DNA from: Acinetobacter pittii
GTDB lineage: Bacteria > Pseudomonadota > Gammaproteobacteria > Pseudomonadales > Moraxellaceae
Assembly: GCF_034064985.1 (NCBI RefSeq)
Contig: NZ_CP139249.1
Coordinates: forward strand, 3,534,001 to 3,598,000
Length of the DNA stretch: 64,000 bases
Direction of reading: 5' to 3'
Shown in pieces: positions 18,141 to 28,492 of this stretch. A program made the position numbers and the translations under genes. Numbering within the stretch: position 1 is the stretch's first letter; the number at the start of each line of letters is the position of its first letter. The notes beneath the pieces are model-generated. The model worked only from the letters and a program-made list of their open reading frames with translations, was not told where the DNA came from and did no database searches.

Positions 18141-20294
18141 ATGATCCACGCTGGCAATGCCATTACCGTCCAAATGCTTTCGGACGGAATTGCAGAATTC
18201 CGCTTTGACTTACAAGGTGAGTCGGTCAATAAATTTAACCGTGCAACAATTGAAGATTTCCAAGCTGCTATTGCTGCGGTAAAAGCAAATAATGATATTA
18301 AAGGCTTAGTTGTTACCTCGGGTAAATCAACATTTATTGTTGGGGCAGACATTACCGAATTTGGTGAAAACTTCGCACAAGGCGAAAAAGCGATTGTTGA
18401 CTGGCTTATGCCTGTTCACGAAATCTTCAATAGCTTTGAAGATTTAGAAATTCCAAAAGTTGCTGCTATTAACGGTATGGCGTTAGGCGGCGGTTTTGAA
18501 ATGTGTTTAGTTTGTGACTATCGTGTGATGTCAGAAGCTGCACAAGTGGGCTTACCGGAAATTAAACTTGGTATCTACCCAGGTTTCGGCGGTAGCGTAC
18601 GTTTAAGCCGTCTGATCGGTATCGACAACGCGGTTGAATGGATGGCGATGGCTGCTCCTAAAAAACCGGCTGCTGCTCTAAAAGATGGTGCTGTAGATGC
18701 GGTTGTAGCTGCTGATAAATTACTTGAAGCTGCAACTGACTTAGTTAAGCAAGCAATTTCTGGTCGTTTAAACTGGAAAGCAAAACGTCAAGAAAAACTT
18801 GAAGCTGTAAAATTGAACCCGCTTGAACAAATGATGGCGTTCAATACTGCAAAAGGTGCAGTACTAGCGAAGGCAAATCCTGCTCAATACCCTGCTCCAA
18901 AATTATTACTTGATTCATTACAAGCGGGTGCAAGCCTTGCGCGTGACGAAGCATTAAAAGCTGAAGCGGAAGGTTTTGCAAAAGCTGCGATTACGCCACA
19001 AGCTGGTGCATTGATTGGTTTATTCCTCAATGATCAAGTTGTTAAGAAAACTGCTAAAAAACATGAAAAAGGTGCACACCCTGTAAACCAAGCAGCTGTA
19101 CTTGGTGCTGGTATCATGGGTGGTGGTATTGCTTACCAAGCAGCAAGCAAAGGTACACCAATTATCATGAAAGATATTGGTAATCCACAACTTGCTCTAG
19201 GTATGAAAGAAGCAAACAGCTTGTTAACTAAACAAGTTGAACGCAAGAAAATGAAACCTGCGCAAATGGGTGAAACCCTTGCACGTATCCGTCCTACTTT
19301 AAGCTACGATGAGTTTAAAGAAGTTGATATCGTGATCGAAGCAGTTACAGAAAATCCAAAAGTAAAAGAAATCGTTCTTGCAGACACTGAAAAGAATGTT
19401 CGTGAAAATACGATTATTGCTTCTAATACTTCTACGATTTCAATCACGCGTTTAGCAAAAGCATTACAACGTCCTGAAAACTTCGTTGGTATGCACTTCT
19501 TCAACCCAGTTCACATGATGCCGCTTGTAGAAGTAATTCGTGGTGAAAAGACTTCTGAAGAAGCGATTGCGACTACTGTTGTTCTTGCTCAAAAAATGGG
19601 TAAAACACCAATCGTTGTAAACGACTGCCCAGGGTTCTTAGTTAACCGTGTATTGTTCCCTTACTTCGGTGCGTTCGACCTTCTTGTAAAAGACGGTGCA
19701 GACTTCCAACAAGTTGACAATGTAATGTCTAAGTTTGGCTGGCCAATGGGTCCTGCTTACCTCATCGACGTTGTAGGTATCGACACAGGTGTACATGGCG
19801 CAGAAGTCATGGCTGAAGGTTTCCCAGACCGTATGAAGCCAGACTACAAAGGTTCAATCCAAGCAATGTACGAAGCTAAACGTCTTGGTCAAAAGAATGA
19901 CGTTGGTTTCTACAAATACGAACTCGATAAGAAAGGCAAGAAAGCAAAAACTGTTGATCCAACAGCGTATGAAATCATTGCTCCTTTCGTCACTGGTGAA
20001 AAACGCGAGTTTGATAACCAAGAAATCATTGACCGCATGATGCTTGCTTTCTGTAACGAAACAGTTCGTTGCTTAGAAGACAACATCGTTGCAACTGCTG
20101 CTGAAGCAGACATGGCAATGATTATGGGTGTAGGTTTCCCTCCATTCCGTGGTGGTCCATGTCGTTATATCGACCAGACTGGTGTTGCTGAATATGTTGC
20201 ACTTTGCGACAAATATGCACACTTAGGTAAGGCTTATGAAGCGCCACAAATGTTGCGCGACATGGCTGCTAACAACAAAAAATTCTACGGTTAA
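18141..20294 (+). CDS. fadB: Fatty acid oxidation complex subunit alpha
   Basis: Multifunctional beta-oxidation protein of 717 residues. The N-terminal crotonase half (enoyl-CoA hydratase/isomerase) has [15 protein letters not shown] near 60 and the oxyanion-hole stretch [14 protein letters not shown] near 110. The 3-hydroxyacyl-CoA dehydrogenase half begins with the NAD-binding motif [14 protein letters not shown] near 320 and includes [18 protein letters not shown] near 447. The length is close to E. coli FadB (729). It forms an alpha2beta2 complex with FadA, encoded 12 bp downstream. A well-formed AAGGAG site precedes the ATG. Confidence 0.97.
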   Translation: MIHAGNAITVQMLSDGIAEFRFDLQGESVNKFNRATIEDFQAAIAAVKANNDIKGLVVTSGKSTFIVGADITEFGENFAQGEKAIVDWLMPVHEIFNSFEDLEIPKVAAINGMALGGGFEMCLVCDYRVMSEAAQVGLPEIKLGIYPGFGGSVRLSRLIGIDNAVEWMAMAAPKKPAAALKDGAVDAVVAADKLLEAATDLVKQAISGRLNWKAKRQEKLEAVKLNPLEQMMAFNTAKGAVLAKANPAQYPAPKLLLDSLQAGASLARDEALKAEAEGFAKAAITPQAGALIGLFLNDQVVKKTAKKHEKGAHPVNQAAVLGAGIMGGGIAYQAASKGTPIIMKDIGNPQLALGMKEANSLLTKQVERKKMKPAQMGETLARIRPTLSYDEFKEVDIVIEAVTENPKVKEIVLADTEKNVRENTIIASNTSTISITRLAKALQRPENFVGMHFFNPVHMMPLVEVIRGEKTSEEAIATTVVLAQKMGKTPIVVNDCPGFLVNRVLFPYFGAFDLLVKDGADFQQVDNVMSKFGWPMGPAYLIDVVGIDTGVHGAEVMAEGFPDRMKPDYKGSIQAMYEAKRLGQKNDVGFYKYELDKKGKKAKTVDPTAYEIIAPFVTGEKREFDNQEIIDRMMLAFCNETVRCLEDNIVATAAEADMAMIMGVGFPPFRGGPCRYIDQTGVAEYVALCDKYAHLGKAYEAPQMLRDMAANNKKFYG

Positions 20295-20306
20295 GGAGCA
20301 ACGTGA

Positions 20307-21479
<1,173 letters not shown>

Positions 21480-21494
21480 TTAACACCAAGATAA

Positions 21495-21530
21495 AAAAAT
21501 CCCCGCTCAATGCGGGGATTTTTATTTTAT
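21495..21530. repeat. Copy 1 of a 36-bp direct repeat (terminator) flanking the HD/GHKL gene
   Basis: Bidirectional hairpin with an 8-bp stem (ATCCCCGC with GCGGGGAT, loop TCAAT) embedded in AT runs. It matches the sequence at 24616-24651 in 35 of 36 positions; the only difference is G here and A there, next to the loop. It contains the stop codon (21527-21529) of the minus-strand HD/GHKL gene and sits 15 bp after fadA. Confidence 0.9.
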
Positions 21531-24500
21531 TTTTGTATCCAATTTGGATAAATTGTATTAATAAGCTTACTAATTTTTTCTTCTAATTTTTTATATAGTG
21601 TTAGAAAATCTTCAAATTTTAAATCTTCAAACTCTTCATCTCTTGAATCCCACGTAGATCTCACTAATTCATTATCTTCTAAATAGTCTATTCTAATATT
21701 CGGCCCCGCTTCTAAATCTTTAGAAAAAATATAGAATGGTAGAATTAAATGCTTAACATTTAAGTTCTCTAATCCGACTAACCGCTCTACTAGAATTGAT
21801 TTAGTAAATAAGGCTTTAAATTCTCTAAAAAATATTTTAGACATCCACTCTTGATTAAAATTAATTCTTTTCCTATCTTGTTGTATTGCAAATTTTATCT
21901 GATTAACTATACGAAAATCCCCACTTTCGATCTCATGTGTTTTTTCTGTCGAATATCGTACAATTTCTCCTCCTCCTTTAATTTTTTCAGTAGAAACAAA
22001 CCCACCTTTATCAATCCAATCTTGGTCAAAATAGTCTTTAAACCAACTATTAAATGGAGCTGGATAAACTAAATCATTAGTTGATAAATTAGATATATCA
22101 AAATTAGGATTTATGAACTCATCTATGTAATAAAAATTAAATTTTTTTAGACTTAACAAATCTTTAAAACTTTTATTATAAATCTTACATTTTTTATTTT
22201 TATGTTTATAATTAGGCCATTTATCAACATTAAACATCTGAATTTCTTTCCAAGAAATCTTACTCTTATCCTCATTAAAACAAAAATCAAATAAATCAAT
22301 AATTTTACTATCTTTTAATATATCTATAAGCTGATCTTTATACTCATCTAGAATATGCCTACATAACTCATGCAAAAATCTATGCTCAATAAATTTACGC
22401 TCAAAGTCTTTACTCCATTCATTTCTATTGGTTTGTAGTGTACTTTTTGCTTCTAAGCCAAAAAACATTAAATAAAAACCAAATATCTGATTATAATAAC
22501 TTATTCTACCAACGTTCTGACCTTTAAATCCTCCATCAAGTCTACTATGAAGTTCATTTAAATTGGAAATTTTAATTTCATCAACTATTAAATAAAGACT
22601 GTATTTATCCACCCAAATAATATTATCAAAAGTGTTTTTTTGTTGAGGAAAAACACTATTAATTTTCACCTGCCATTCTTTATTAAATTCATAAGGCAAA
22701 CATATATTTCTCAAGACTTCATCTTTTATATTCTCAACTTGCGTGGCTATATTAAACACATCAAACATTTCCTCCTTTAAAGGGTCATGTTTTGTATACA
22801 AAAATTTATATAGCTCTGAGTTGTTGTAAGAATAACTTCTAGCTCTTCTTTTCTTTTTTAATCTCAAAATTAAAGTTGTACCTATATCTTTTTTTATTTC
22901 TTTTTGCTCTTCAATAAAACAATAACCTTTTTTAGATTTTAATGGAGAATTTAATTCAATTTTGTATGTCTTATAATCAACTGAATTTGTACTAATAATC
23001 GTAATTTTCTGATCTTCCTCATTGATATCTTTTAAGAGCAAAAAAGCACTATGCAATCCTATTCCAAACTGGCCAGATGGTCTCATCCATATTGGCATTC
23101 TATTGATTATTTTTTGACGCTCTATATTTCTACTCGAACCTGCAACCTTTTGCATATAATTCAAATCAAGTAAACTAATTCCAGTTCCTTTATCTTCAAT
23201 TTTAAATTCCCACCAAGCATCATCGCTACCATCAATAATTCCGATCCGTTCAAAGGATATTTCAAGAGCATAACTCTTTAAAATATTTTGTACTTTATTA
23301 TCAAAAGGATGGGGATTTTTGGGTAATTTTATACGTCCTTTCTCAAAATCACACCATACTTGTATTAATGTTGCATCGATTGCATTTTGAATTAACTCTC
23401 TAAAGATATTAGTATCATTTTTATATAATCCACTTCCTTCTAAAATCTCTAAGGCATTGTTTTCATCAATAGAAAATTTCATTGGCTTATTGCTTAATAA
23501 AATTTTATTACCTTGCATCCTTACGTCTAGCTGCTCAATTGTTGGTAAAGAACCAAACTCTAAGCTTGGTACAATAAAGTTCCATTGAGACATTTGATTT
23601 TGGAATTCTTGACGTATCCAACCAAACCAATTTTGAGTTTCGACATAAGACATTTCATCAGGACATTCTGCGACAAGCTTTACTGTTCGTTTATCAAGTT
23701 GAAATTCACGCAATGATAAATGCTTATCATGATGATGTTTACTTACAGAGGGCATATTGCTGACGTGCTTTGCCATAACAGGGCAAAAGCGGTTGTCATC
23801 TAAATCAAATAGATCACCTAAACGAAGTAAACACCCTATAAAACGCGGATGACAATCTTCAGTCCCCAAACCAGTTTGTTTATAGAGAAGTGTTTCCATT
23901 AAAGTATCAAAATTCATACCATGAGAGACACAAATTTGCCCTAAATATCGATAAATTCGGTTTGGTAATAGTTCAGTTCTGGGTGATGTAATACCTAGAT
24001 CTTTAAAGGGATCTTCAACAATCTTGCCAACTCGCTTGTCATGCCCGCGTCGAAACCACTCAGCAACTAATTGACGGTATTGCTCAATCCCATCAAAAGG
24101 ATGGTCTACAATACCAATGGCTGATAACCAATTTTGCTCAACATAAGCTTGGCAAAATTTTTGAAGATCATGCCCTTTTTCATTTGCTATTGTTTGAATC
24201 ATGAAATTGAAATCAGGATTTGTATGGACTTCTTTTGCATTTTTAGCATCAACCAACATGCCAACATCATGCCAATAAGCCGCTTCAAGAATAAGCCAAG
24301 TATCAGTAGCACTTAATAGTTCAATATCATTTCCTAGAATTCGCTCGATATTCACTAAAATCTGCTGTGAATGTGAAGCATTATGATTACTAAAATGTGG
24401 GTAAAAACCACCAATATTTTCTAATGCTTTTCCTACTAACTTTTGATCGAACTCCCATTGAGCATATAAAATTGCAACATTATCATCTGCCTCGCATTTA

Positions 24501-24532
24501 TTCTTGAGGTGTTGAATTAATCTTGTACTCAT
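21527..24532 (-). CDS. HD domain - Hsp90-like (GHKL) ATPase fusion, conflict/defence-type
   Basis: A 1001-residue soluble protein. Residues about 35-340 look like a divergent HD phosphohydrolase-type domain: FSNHNASHSQQIL (His50/His54), AYWHDVGMLV (His88-Asp89), H164-D165, His204 and RLGDLFDLDDNRF (Asp240). Residues about 350-560 are a GHKL ATPase of the Hsp90 type: N-box FRELIQNAIDA (Glu379, Asn383, Asp386), G1 box EDKGTGIS (447-451), G2 box SGQFGIGLHSAF (486-496) and DIGTTLILRL (549-557). Residues 560-1001 are unrecognised and AT-rich. The architecture recalls HD/Hsp90-like ATPases described in conflict systems; defence is an inference. It is a single gene, flanked by a 36-bp direct repeat, between fadA and a gene ending in the second copy. 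Confidence 0.85.
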   Translation of the reverse strand: MSTRLIQHLKNKCEADDNVAILYAQWEFDQKLVGKALENIGGFYPHFSNHNASHSQQILVNIERILGNDIELLSATDTWLILEAAYWHDVGMLVDAKNAKEVHTNPDFNFMIQTIANEKGHDLQKFCQAYVEQNWLSAIGIVDHPFDGIEQYRQLVAEWFRRGHDKRVGKIVEDPFKDLGITSPRTELLPNRIYRYLGQICVSHGMNFDTLMETLLYKQTGLGTEDCHPRFIGCLLRLGDLFDLDDNRFCPVMAKHVSNMPSVSKHHHDKHLSLREFQLDKRTVKLVAECPDEMSYVETQNWFGWIRQEFQNQMSQWNFIVPSLEFGSLPTIEQLDVRMQGNKILLSNKPMKFSIDENNALEILEGSGLYKNDTNIFRELIQNAIDATLIQVWCDFEKGRIKLPKNPHPFDNKVQNILKSYALEISFERIGIIDGSDDAWWEFKIEDKGTGISLLDLNYMQKVAGSSRNIERQKIINRMPIWMRPSGQFGIGLHSAFLLLKDINEEDQKITIISTNSVDYKTYKIELNSPLKSKKGYCFIEEQKEIKKDIGTTLILRLKKKRRARSYSYNNSELYKFLYTKHDPLKEEMFDVFNIATQVENIKDEVLRNICLPYEFNKEWQVKINSVFPQQKNTFDNIIWVDKYSLYLIVDEIKISNLNELHSRLDGGFKGQNVGRISYYNQIFGFYLMFFGLEAKSTLQTNRNEWSKDFERKFIEHRFLHELCRHILDEYKDQLIDILKDSKIIDLFDFCFNEDKSKISWKEIQMFNVDKWPNYKHKNKKCKIYNKSFKDLLSLKKFNFYYIDEFINPNFDISNLSTNDLVYPAPFNSWFKDYFDQDWIDKGGFVSTEKIKGGGEIVRYSTEKTHEIESGDFRIVNQIKFAIQQDRKRINFNQEWMSKIFFREFKALFTKSILVERLVGLENLNVKHLILPFYIFSKDLEAGPNIRIDYLEDNELVRSTWDSRDEEFEDLKFEDFLTLYKKLEEKISKLINTIYPNWIQK

Positions 24533-24615
24533 ATCTTTATTTTTAAATAAGTATAGTTATACCCATAATAACGCAACTTTTATTTTTCAATCCAAATAAC
24601 AGATTCTTTTTAAAT

Positions 24616-24651
24616 AAAAATCCCCGCTCAATACGGGGATTTTTATTTTAT
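24616..24651. repeat. Copy 2 of the 36-bp direct repeat (terminator)
   Basis: Nearly identical to 21495-21530 (one mismatch). It contains the stop codon of the next minus-strand gene (24648-24650) at exactly the same repeat offset (32) as copy 1 contains that of the HD/GHKL gene. It can act as a terminator on the minus strand. Confidence 0.9.
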
Positions 24652-25139
24652 CGGCCTTTTAAACCATCTTGTATTTGCTGCTGTAATTTCATGAGGTCAC
24701 TAATATTTACTTTCATCGTACCTTCACGATAAGCATCGACATTACTTCGGTTAATGTTCAAAGGTCTTAACATTTCAAAAATACCATTGGTTGGATCAGA
24801 AGACTGTATCCCCCCTGCTACCGCTAAAATGTATTGTTGTAAGAATGGAGAAAGTTGAGACAGATCAGGCTGTGCCATAACTGGCTGATAATCTACCGTA
24901 GTCATGCCTTCAGGGACTAAAGCATTCTGTATATCGTAATGCGTTTTATACTCATGATGTTGAAGAGTCTGACGCACTTTTTTATCTTCTTGGAAGGGTA
25001 CAAATCCTACCTCTTCACGTAGCTCAGATTCAGCCATAACGCGAATTGTTGGTAAAGTCGCTACTTCCTCTGCTTGAACAGTCGGTAAACCCATAAAAGC
25101 AAATGCAGCAATGAAGGCTGATTGTTTTAGAAAGTTCAT
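24648..25139 (-). CDS. Secreted hypothetical protein
   Basis: A 163-residue protein from the ATG at 25139, with a GGAG ribosome-binding site eight bases ahead. It has a clear Sec signal peptide (NFLKQSAFIAAFAFMGLPTV, cleavage near QAEE). The mature start ATLPTIRVMAESELREE resembles the short segment just after the signal in TonB-dependent receptors, but no plug or barrel follows. The rest is Gln/Pro-rich and ends in a helical DLMKLQQQIQDGLKGR. Family not recognised. Before the presumed insertion of the HD/GHKL gene it would have been the convergent neighbour of fadA. Confidence 0.75.
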   Translation of the reverse strand: MNFLKQSAFIAAFAFMGLPTVQAEEVATLPTIRVMAESELREEVGFVPFQEDKKVRQTLQHHEYKTHYDIQNALVPEGMTTVDYQPVMAQPDLSQLSPFLQQYILAVAGGIQSSDPTNGIFEMLRPLNINRSNVDAYREGTMKVNISDLMKLQQQIQDGLKGR

Positions 25140-25389
25140 AACTTGCTCCAAAAATCAGTCACCCTATTTCAATTAAAAGATGATGATTAAATTAAAAGTA
25201 TCTATAAATAGGCTACAACAAAGTCGAATTTGATTCAGTAATGCTCAGATAAACGGTAAATATAATTAAAATTTTTAATGTAATAGTAAGAGACTTTATT
25301 TATTCAAGAATGAAATTGATATACAACACTCTATAACTTGGACAAAAGAAAAGTGTTCAGATTATAGAGTGCGATTTCACTTATAAATT

Positions 25390-26037
25390 TTATTTGCTCT
25401 CTAACATCTCTTTTAAAGAATTCACGACTTGCGGAAATTTCGTATAACCTTCTCTACCCAAAAAATGCCCACCATTAGGAACAGTAATGTACGGTGCATC
25501 AATTTCTTTCGCCAATTCAATAGTCAGTTTGGGCGGAACCAAATCATCATTATCAGATAAATACACCAGCTTTTTCTTTATATCCTTAAAGTAATTTGTA
25601 TCGACTTTACTCTTGGTTATATAACTATTAAGTACAGAAGAATCTGAAATGAAACCAGAGAATCCAGATACTAAAATCATTCCTCCAATATTTTGATAAT
25701 CGTGTCTTTGCAAAAATTGCAGTAACGTAATCACCCCTAAACTGTGCGCAACAAAATAAGTATTTTCATCCACACTCGGGATCTGTTGATCTAAAACCTT
25801 CTGCCATGCATCTACATCCGGATTCTCAGAATCTGGAAATGGAATTAAGGTAACAGAAGTGTGTTCATCTTCTATTTGATGCTTTAAATCTTGAAACCAG
25901 TGATCATTTATAGAAGCAGAGTAACCGTGAAGTACAAATATTTGACGCATGTTCTTCTCCTGAAGTTCAAGTATTTTGGCATTTGCAACAAATGACATTA
26001 ATCCGAATAACACCAATAAAATGAGTTTTCTGATCAT
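25390..26037 (-). CDS. RBBP9/YdeN-family alpha/beta hydrolase
   Basis: A 215-residue serine hydrolase. An N-terminal hydrophobic stretch (KLILLVLFGLMSFVANA) looks like a signal peptide, so the enzyme may be periplasmic. The core follows the RBBP9/YdeN pattern: FVLHGYSASINDHWFQDL, nucleophile elbow FVAHSLGVITLL, catalytic Asp in LSDNDDLVPP, and catalytic His in PNGGHFLGREGYTKFP. The substrate is unknown. A later ATG at the MRQIFVLHG position would give a cytosolic form; both are possible. It is divergent from a MerR-type regulator 71 bp away, which probably controls it. Confidence 0.82.
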   Translation of the reverse strand: MIRKLILLVLFGLMSFVANAKILELQEKNMRQIFVLHGYSASINDHWFQDLKHQIEDEHTSVTLIPFPDSENPDVDAWQKVLDQQIPSVDENTYFVAHSLGVITLLQFLQRHDYQNIGGMILVSGFSGFISDSSVLNSYITKSKVDTNYFKDIKKKLVYLSDNDDLVPPKLTIELAKEIDAPYITVPNGGHFLGREGYTKFPQVVNSLKEMLESK

Positions 26038-26044
26038 TGAACAA

Positions 26045-26102
26045 GTACCATTTTGAAAGATAAAAACATGCTAAACTATGACACCAATGTTAAGGTCAAC
26101 CC
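26045..26102. promoter_or_regulatory. Candidate divergent MerR-type operator
   Basis: The 71-bp gap between the hydrolase and the MerR gene holds an imperfect dyad, GACacc-AA-TT-GGTC-like, at about 26079-26097. A TTGACC -35-like element reads toward the hydrolase and TTGAAA reads toward merR. MerR-family operators usually sit between such boxes; this assignment is tentative. Confidence 0.35.
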
Positions 26103-26108
26103 CATTTT

Positions 26109-26474
26109 ATGAACTTAGCTAAAGTTGCCGAGCTCACAAAAGTAAGTCCTCGTATGCTGCGTTATTACGAGAGCTTAGGGCTTATACAGCCTCTTCGAGC
26201 AAGTAATAACTATCGAAGTTATACGCAAAAAGATATTGAAAATATTAAGAAAATTAAAATATTAAATGATGCAGGCATGCATCTAAAAGATATCCAGGTC
26301 TTGCTGCCTTGTTTTGATTTAGATGAACGCGTATTTACACTATGCTCAGTGGTTCAAGAAAAACTGCAAACTGAACTCATGCATGTGTCTGAGCAGTTAA
26401 ACAAACTACAAACTTCTCAAAGTTTATTACAATCTTTTTTAACCAAAGGAAAAGTCGAGAGCACCAAATCATAA
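26109..26474 (+). CDS. MerR-family transcriptional regulator
   Basis: A 121-residue regulator. Residues 1-70 form the MerR winged helix: MNLAKVAELTKVSPRMLRYY, then LGLIQPLRASNNYRSYTQKDI and LNDAGMHLKDIQVLL. Residues about 78-118 form the dimerising coiled coil. There is no large effector domain, and the only cysteines (in LLPCFDLDE and FTLCSVV) are not in a classic metal-binding loop, so an organic or redox signal is more likely than a metal. The likely target is the divergent hydrolase gene, by location. Confidence 0.88.
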   Translation: MNLAKVAELTKVSPRMLRYYESLGLIQPLRASNNYRSYTQKDIENIKKIKILNDAGMHLKDIQVLLPCFDLDERVFTLCSVVQEKLQTELMHVSEQLNKLQTSQSLLQSFLTKGKVESTKS

Positions 26475-26495
26475 TATTTAATGCTCATGCTCCGC

Positions 26496-27254
26496 TTATT
26501 CTTTTAAATCTCCTTCCAGCGCAGCCACATTCTTTTTCTTAATTTTTTCAATTTTTGCATTTAGCTTTAGAACATCTTGATAAAGCCCATTAAACATTTT
26601 GACCTGAGCATTTTCATGAAAAAGAATCATCTGATCTTTCTTCTGCCATTCATAATTTTTTAAGAGTTTAAACATTTCTTCTGCTTTATCTAAAATTTGT
26701 AGCTCAATCATAAAAATTGCATGGTCTTGATCTGCTTTTTGCTGAGTTCCCAATTTCATTTCAAGAAGTTGCCTCATCTCTGCATCAACAGATAATTCTT
26801 GAACCTTTGCTAAGAAAGTTTTATGAATCTTTTCATATTCAGTCTGATACAGATCTGACGCTTTACGGACATCAGCTAGCATCTTTTCGGTTTCTGCAAA
26901 TTTTTGTTTTTTATCAAGATCTAAACGGTCCACATTTAAAAAAGTATCCCATTTGGCTGCTTTGAGTTCTCTTAAGTATGCATTACGTGCATTAATATTT
27001 TGAATCCAATAACTTAAAAGGAATTCTGAAATTTGCTTATAGTGTCCTGCCAAACGCTTATCGTGAATATCAAGCTGGACGGGTTTAGACCAGTCTTGTG
27101 CTTGTTCGTAAAGCTGATTCATTTTTTCAGTCATGACGACATCAAACATTTGACTACTGTCTTTAGCTTGCTGCTGTTTGATATGCTGATAGGTGAAAAA
27201 AATAATGCTTGTGATAACAATCAGACTTGCAATCGCAATCAAAACTCGGCGCAT
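26496..27254 (-). CDS. Hypothetical membrane-anchored coiled-coil protein
   Basis: A 252-residue protein from the ATG at 27254, five bases after a GGAGG ribosome-binding site. One N-terminal transmembrane segment (VLIAIASLIVITSIIFFTY) is followed by a Lys/Glu/Gln-rich, mostly helical periplasmic domain with coiled-coil character near the C-terminus (YQDVLKLNAKIEKIKKKN). It broadly resembles the DUF3053-type small envelope proteins, but I cannot assign a family with confidence. It is convergent with merR and has no operon partner. Confidence 0.7.
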   Translation of the reverse strand: MRRVLIAIASLIVITSIIFFTYQHIKQQQAKDSSQMFDVVMTEKMNQLYEQAQDWSKPVQLDIHDKRLAGHYKQISEFLLSYWIQNINARNAYLRELKAAKWDTFLNVDRLDLDKKQKFAETEKMLADVRKASDLYQTEYEKIHKTFLAKVQELSVDAEMRQLLEMKLGTQQKADQDHAIFMIELQILDKAEEMFKLLKNYEWQKKDQMILFHENAQVKMFNGLYQDVLKLNAKIEKIKKKNVAALEGDLKE

Positions 27255-27431
27255 ACACACCTCCTATTTCCCTTTTTATAGTTTTGCTCTTTATAGTTAT
27301 AAAATAGAGCTTATTCTTCTTTATATGCCATTTATTTCACAATACGCAACACTGTATTCGCTACTCAAAGCTTTAAATCCTTATCCATCATCCCTATTAT
27401 GATGGGTAATTAAAATTTATGAGATTCTCCC

Positions 27432-28133
27432 ATGCGTGTAGATGTTTGGTCTGATGTAGTTTGCCCTTTTTGTTATATCGGCAAAAAACGCCTTGAGCAT
27501 GTAGCTGCTGAAGCAGGTATTGATCTTGAAATTCACTGGCATAGTTTTGAATTAGATCCTGATGCGCCAGCAAAACATGACACTTCAAATACTGAGCGTC
27601 TAGCTAAAAAATATGGCCGTACCTATGAAGAGATGGAAGAAATGGAGCGCAATATTGCGGCCATGGCTGCTTCTGAAGGTATTGATTTCCAATGGCAAAA
27701 AGCCAACTCAGGCAATAGTTTTAATGCACACCGTATTATTCACCTTGCGCAAAGCAAAGGTTTAGGCAATGAAGCAAAAGAAGCTTTTTTTCATGCTTAT
27801 ATGACCGAAGGTCTCGCAATTGGCGAACGTGAAGTTGTAGAAGAAATTGCATCTCGTATTGGCCTTGATAATGCCGAAGTTGAGTATGTACTAGATACCA
27901 ACGAACTATCTGACTTTGTGCGCCATGATGAAAAAATTGCACAAGAGCAGCTTAATGTAACTGGTGTGCCATTTTTTGTATTCGACCAAAGAATCGCTCT
28001 TGCTGGCGCTCAACCACGTGAAGTCTTTTTACAAGTTTTGGAAAAAGCACAACTCAAAGCAAATACTGAAGAAGTCGAGCAAGATGATGCGGCTGTTTGT
28101 ACTGATGAAACTTGTGATGTTCCAAAGAAATAA
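27432..28133 (+). CDS. DsbA-family oxidoreductase (FrnE-like)
   Basis: A 233-residue thioredoxin-fold protein of the DsbA/FrnE (2-hydroxychromene-2-carboxylate isomerase-like) group. The CPFC redox motif is at residues 11-14 (DVVCPFCYIGKKR). The cis-Pro loop is NVTGVPFFVFDQRIALAGAQ. FrnE-type features are the helical insertion and a C-terminal tail with a second cysteine pair (CTDETC). No signal peptide is present, so it acts in the cytosol, probably in oxidative-stress-linked disulfide handling. It is monocistronic; a terminator lies about 185 bp downstream. Confidence 0.9.
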   Translation: MRVDVWSDVVCPFCYIGKKRLEHVAAEAGIDLEIHWHSFELDPDAPAKHDTSNTERLAKKYGRTYEEMEEMERNIAAMAASEGIDFQWQKANSGNSFNAHRIIHLAQSKGLGNEAKEAFFHAYMTEGLAIGEREVVEEIASRIGLDNAEVEYVLDTNELSDFVRHDEKIAQEQLNVTGVPFFVFDQRIALAGAQPREVFLQVLEKAQLKANTEEVEQDDAAVCTDETCDVPKK

Positions 28134-28180
28134 ATAAACACAATTAAAATGTGATCAAATCGTATGTTTTATCATCATTT

Positions 28181-28221
28181 TAGCAATAGAGCGTTCTAAA
28201 AAAAGAACTATCTAATTGCTA
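28181..28221. repeat. Nested inverted repeat downstream of the FrnE-like gene
   Basis: Outer arms TAGCAAT/ATTGCTA (7 bp, perfect) enclose inner arms GTTCT/AGAAC (5 bp) around an A-rich loop. No T-run follows, so it is not a standard terminator; it could stabilise the 3' end or bind a protein. Confidence 0.6.
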
Positions 28222-28236
28222 AAAATCAGTTTATTA

Positions 28237-28344
28237 TTGCCGCTTAGAATATTCGCGCTGTAATGTTCTGTTTTTTATGTGTTTAATGATCGGAATTTAA
28301 AGTTTCCTTGATCTATCATCCCCCTTTACTGGGGGATTTTTTTT
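28237..28344 (+). ncRNA. Candidate small RNA or 3'-UTR transcript
   Basis: A TTGCCG -35-like box, an 18-bp spacer and a TAATGT -10-like box precede a strong terminator at 28318-28344 (ATCCCCC, 6-base loop, GGGGGAT, eight T). A transcript of about 70 nt is possible. It may instead be the end of the FrnE-like gene's mRNA. The 359-bp gap holds no open reading frame of note. Confidence 0.3.
28318..28344 (+). terminator. Rho-independent terminator before the barrel paralogues
   Basis: A 7-bp perfect stem ATCCCCC/GGGGGAT with a 6-base loop and an eight-T tail on the plus strand. Confidence 0.85.
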
Positions 28345-28492
28345 GGCTAAAAATAATTGCTAATAGCTTAAACTTTTTCATTTATTTCAAATATGTAAAA
28401 AAAGTTAAATTTACTTAACTTTTGTGTCTCCCTCTTGATTTTATTAGAAAAATCAACAAAAGTGGAAACAACAACAAAACATAAAGATAGAT

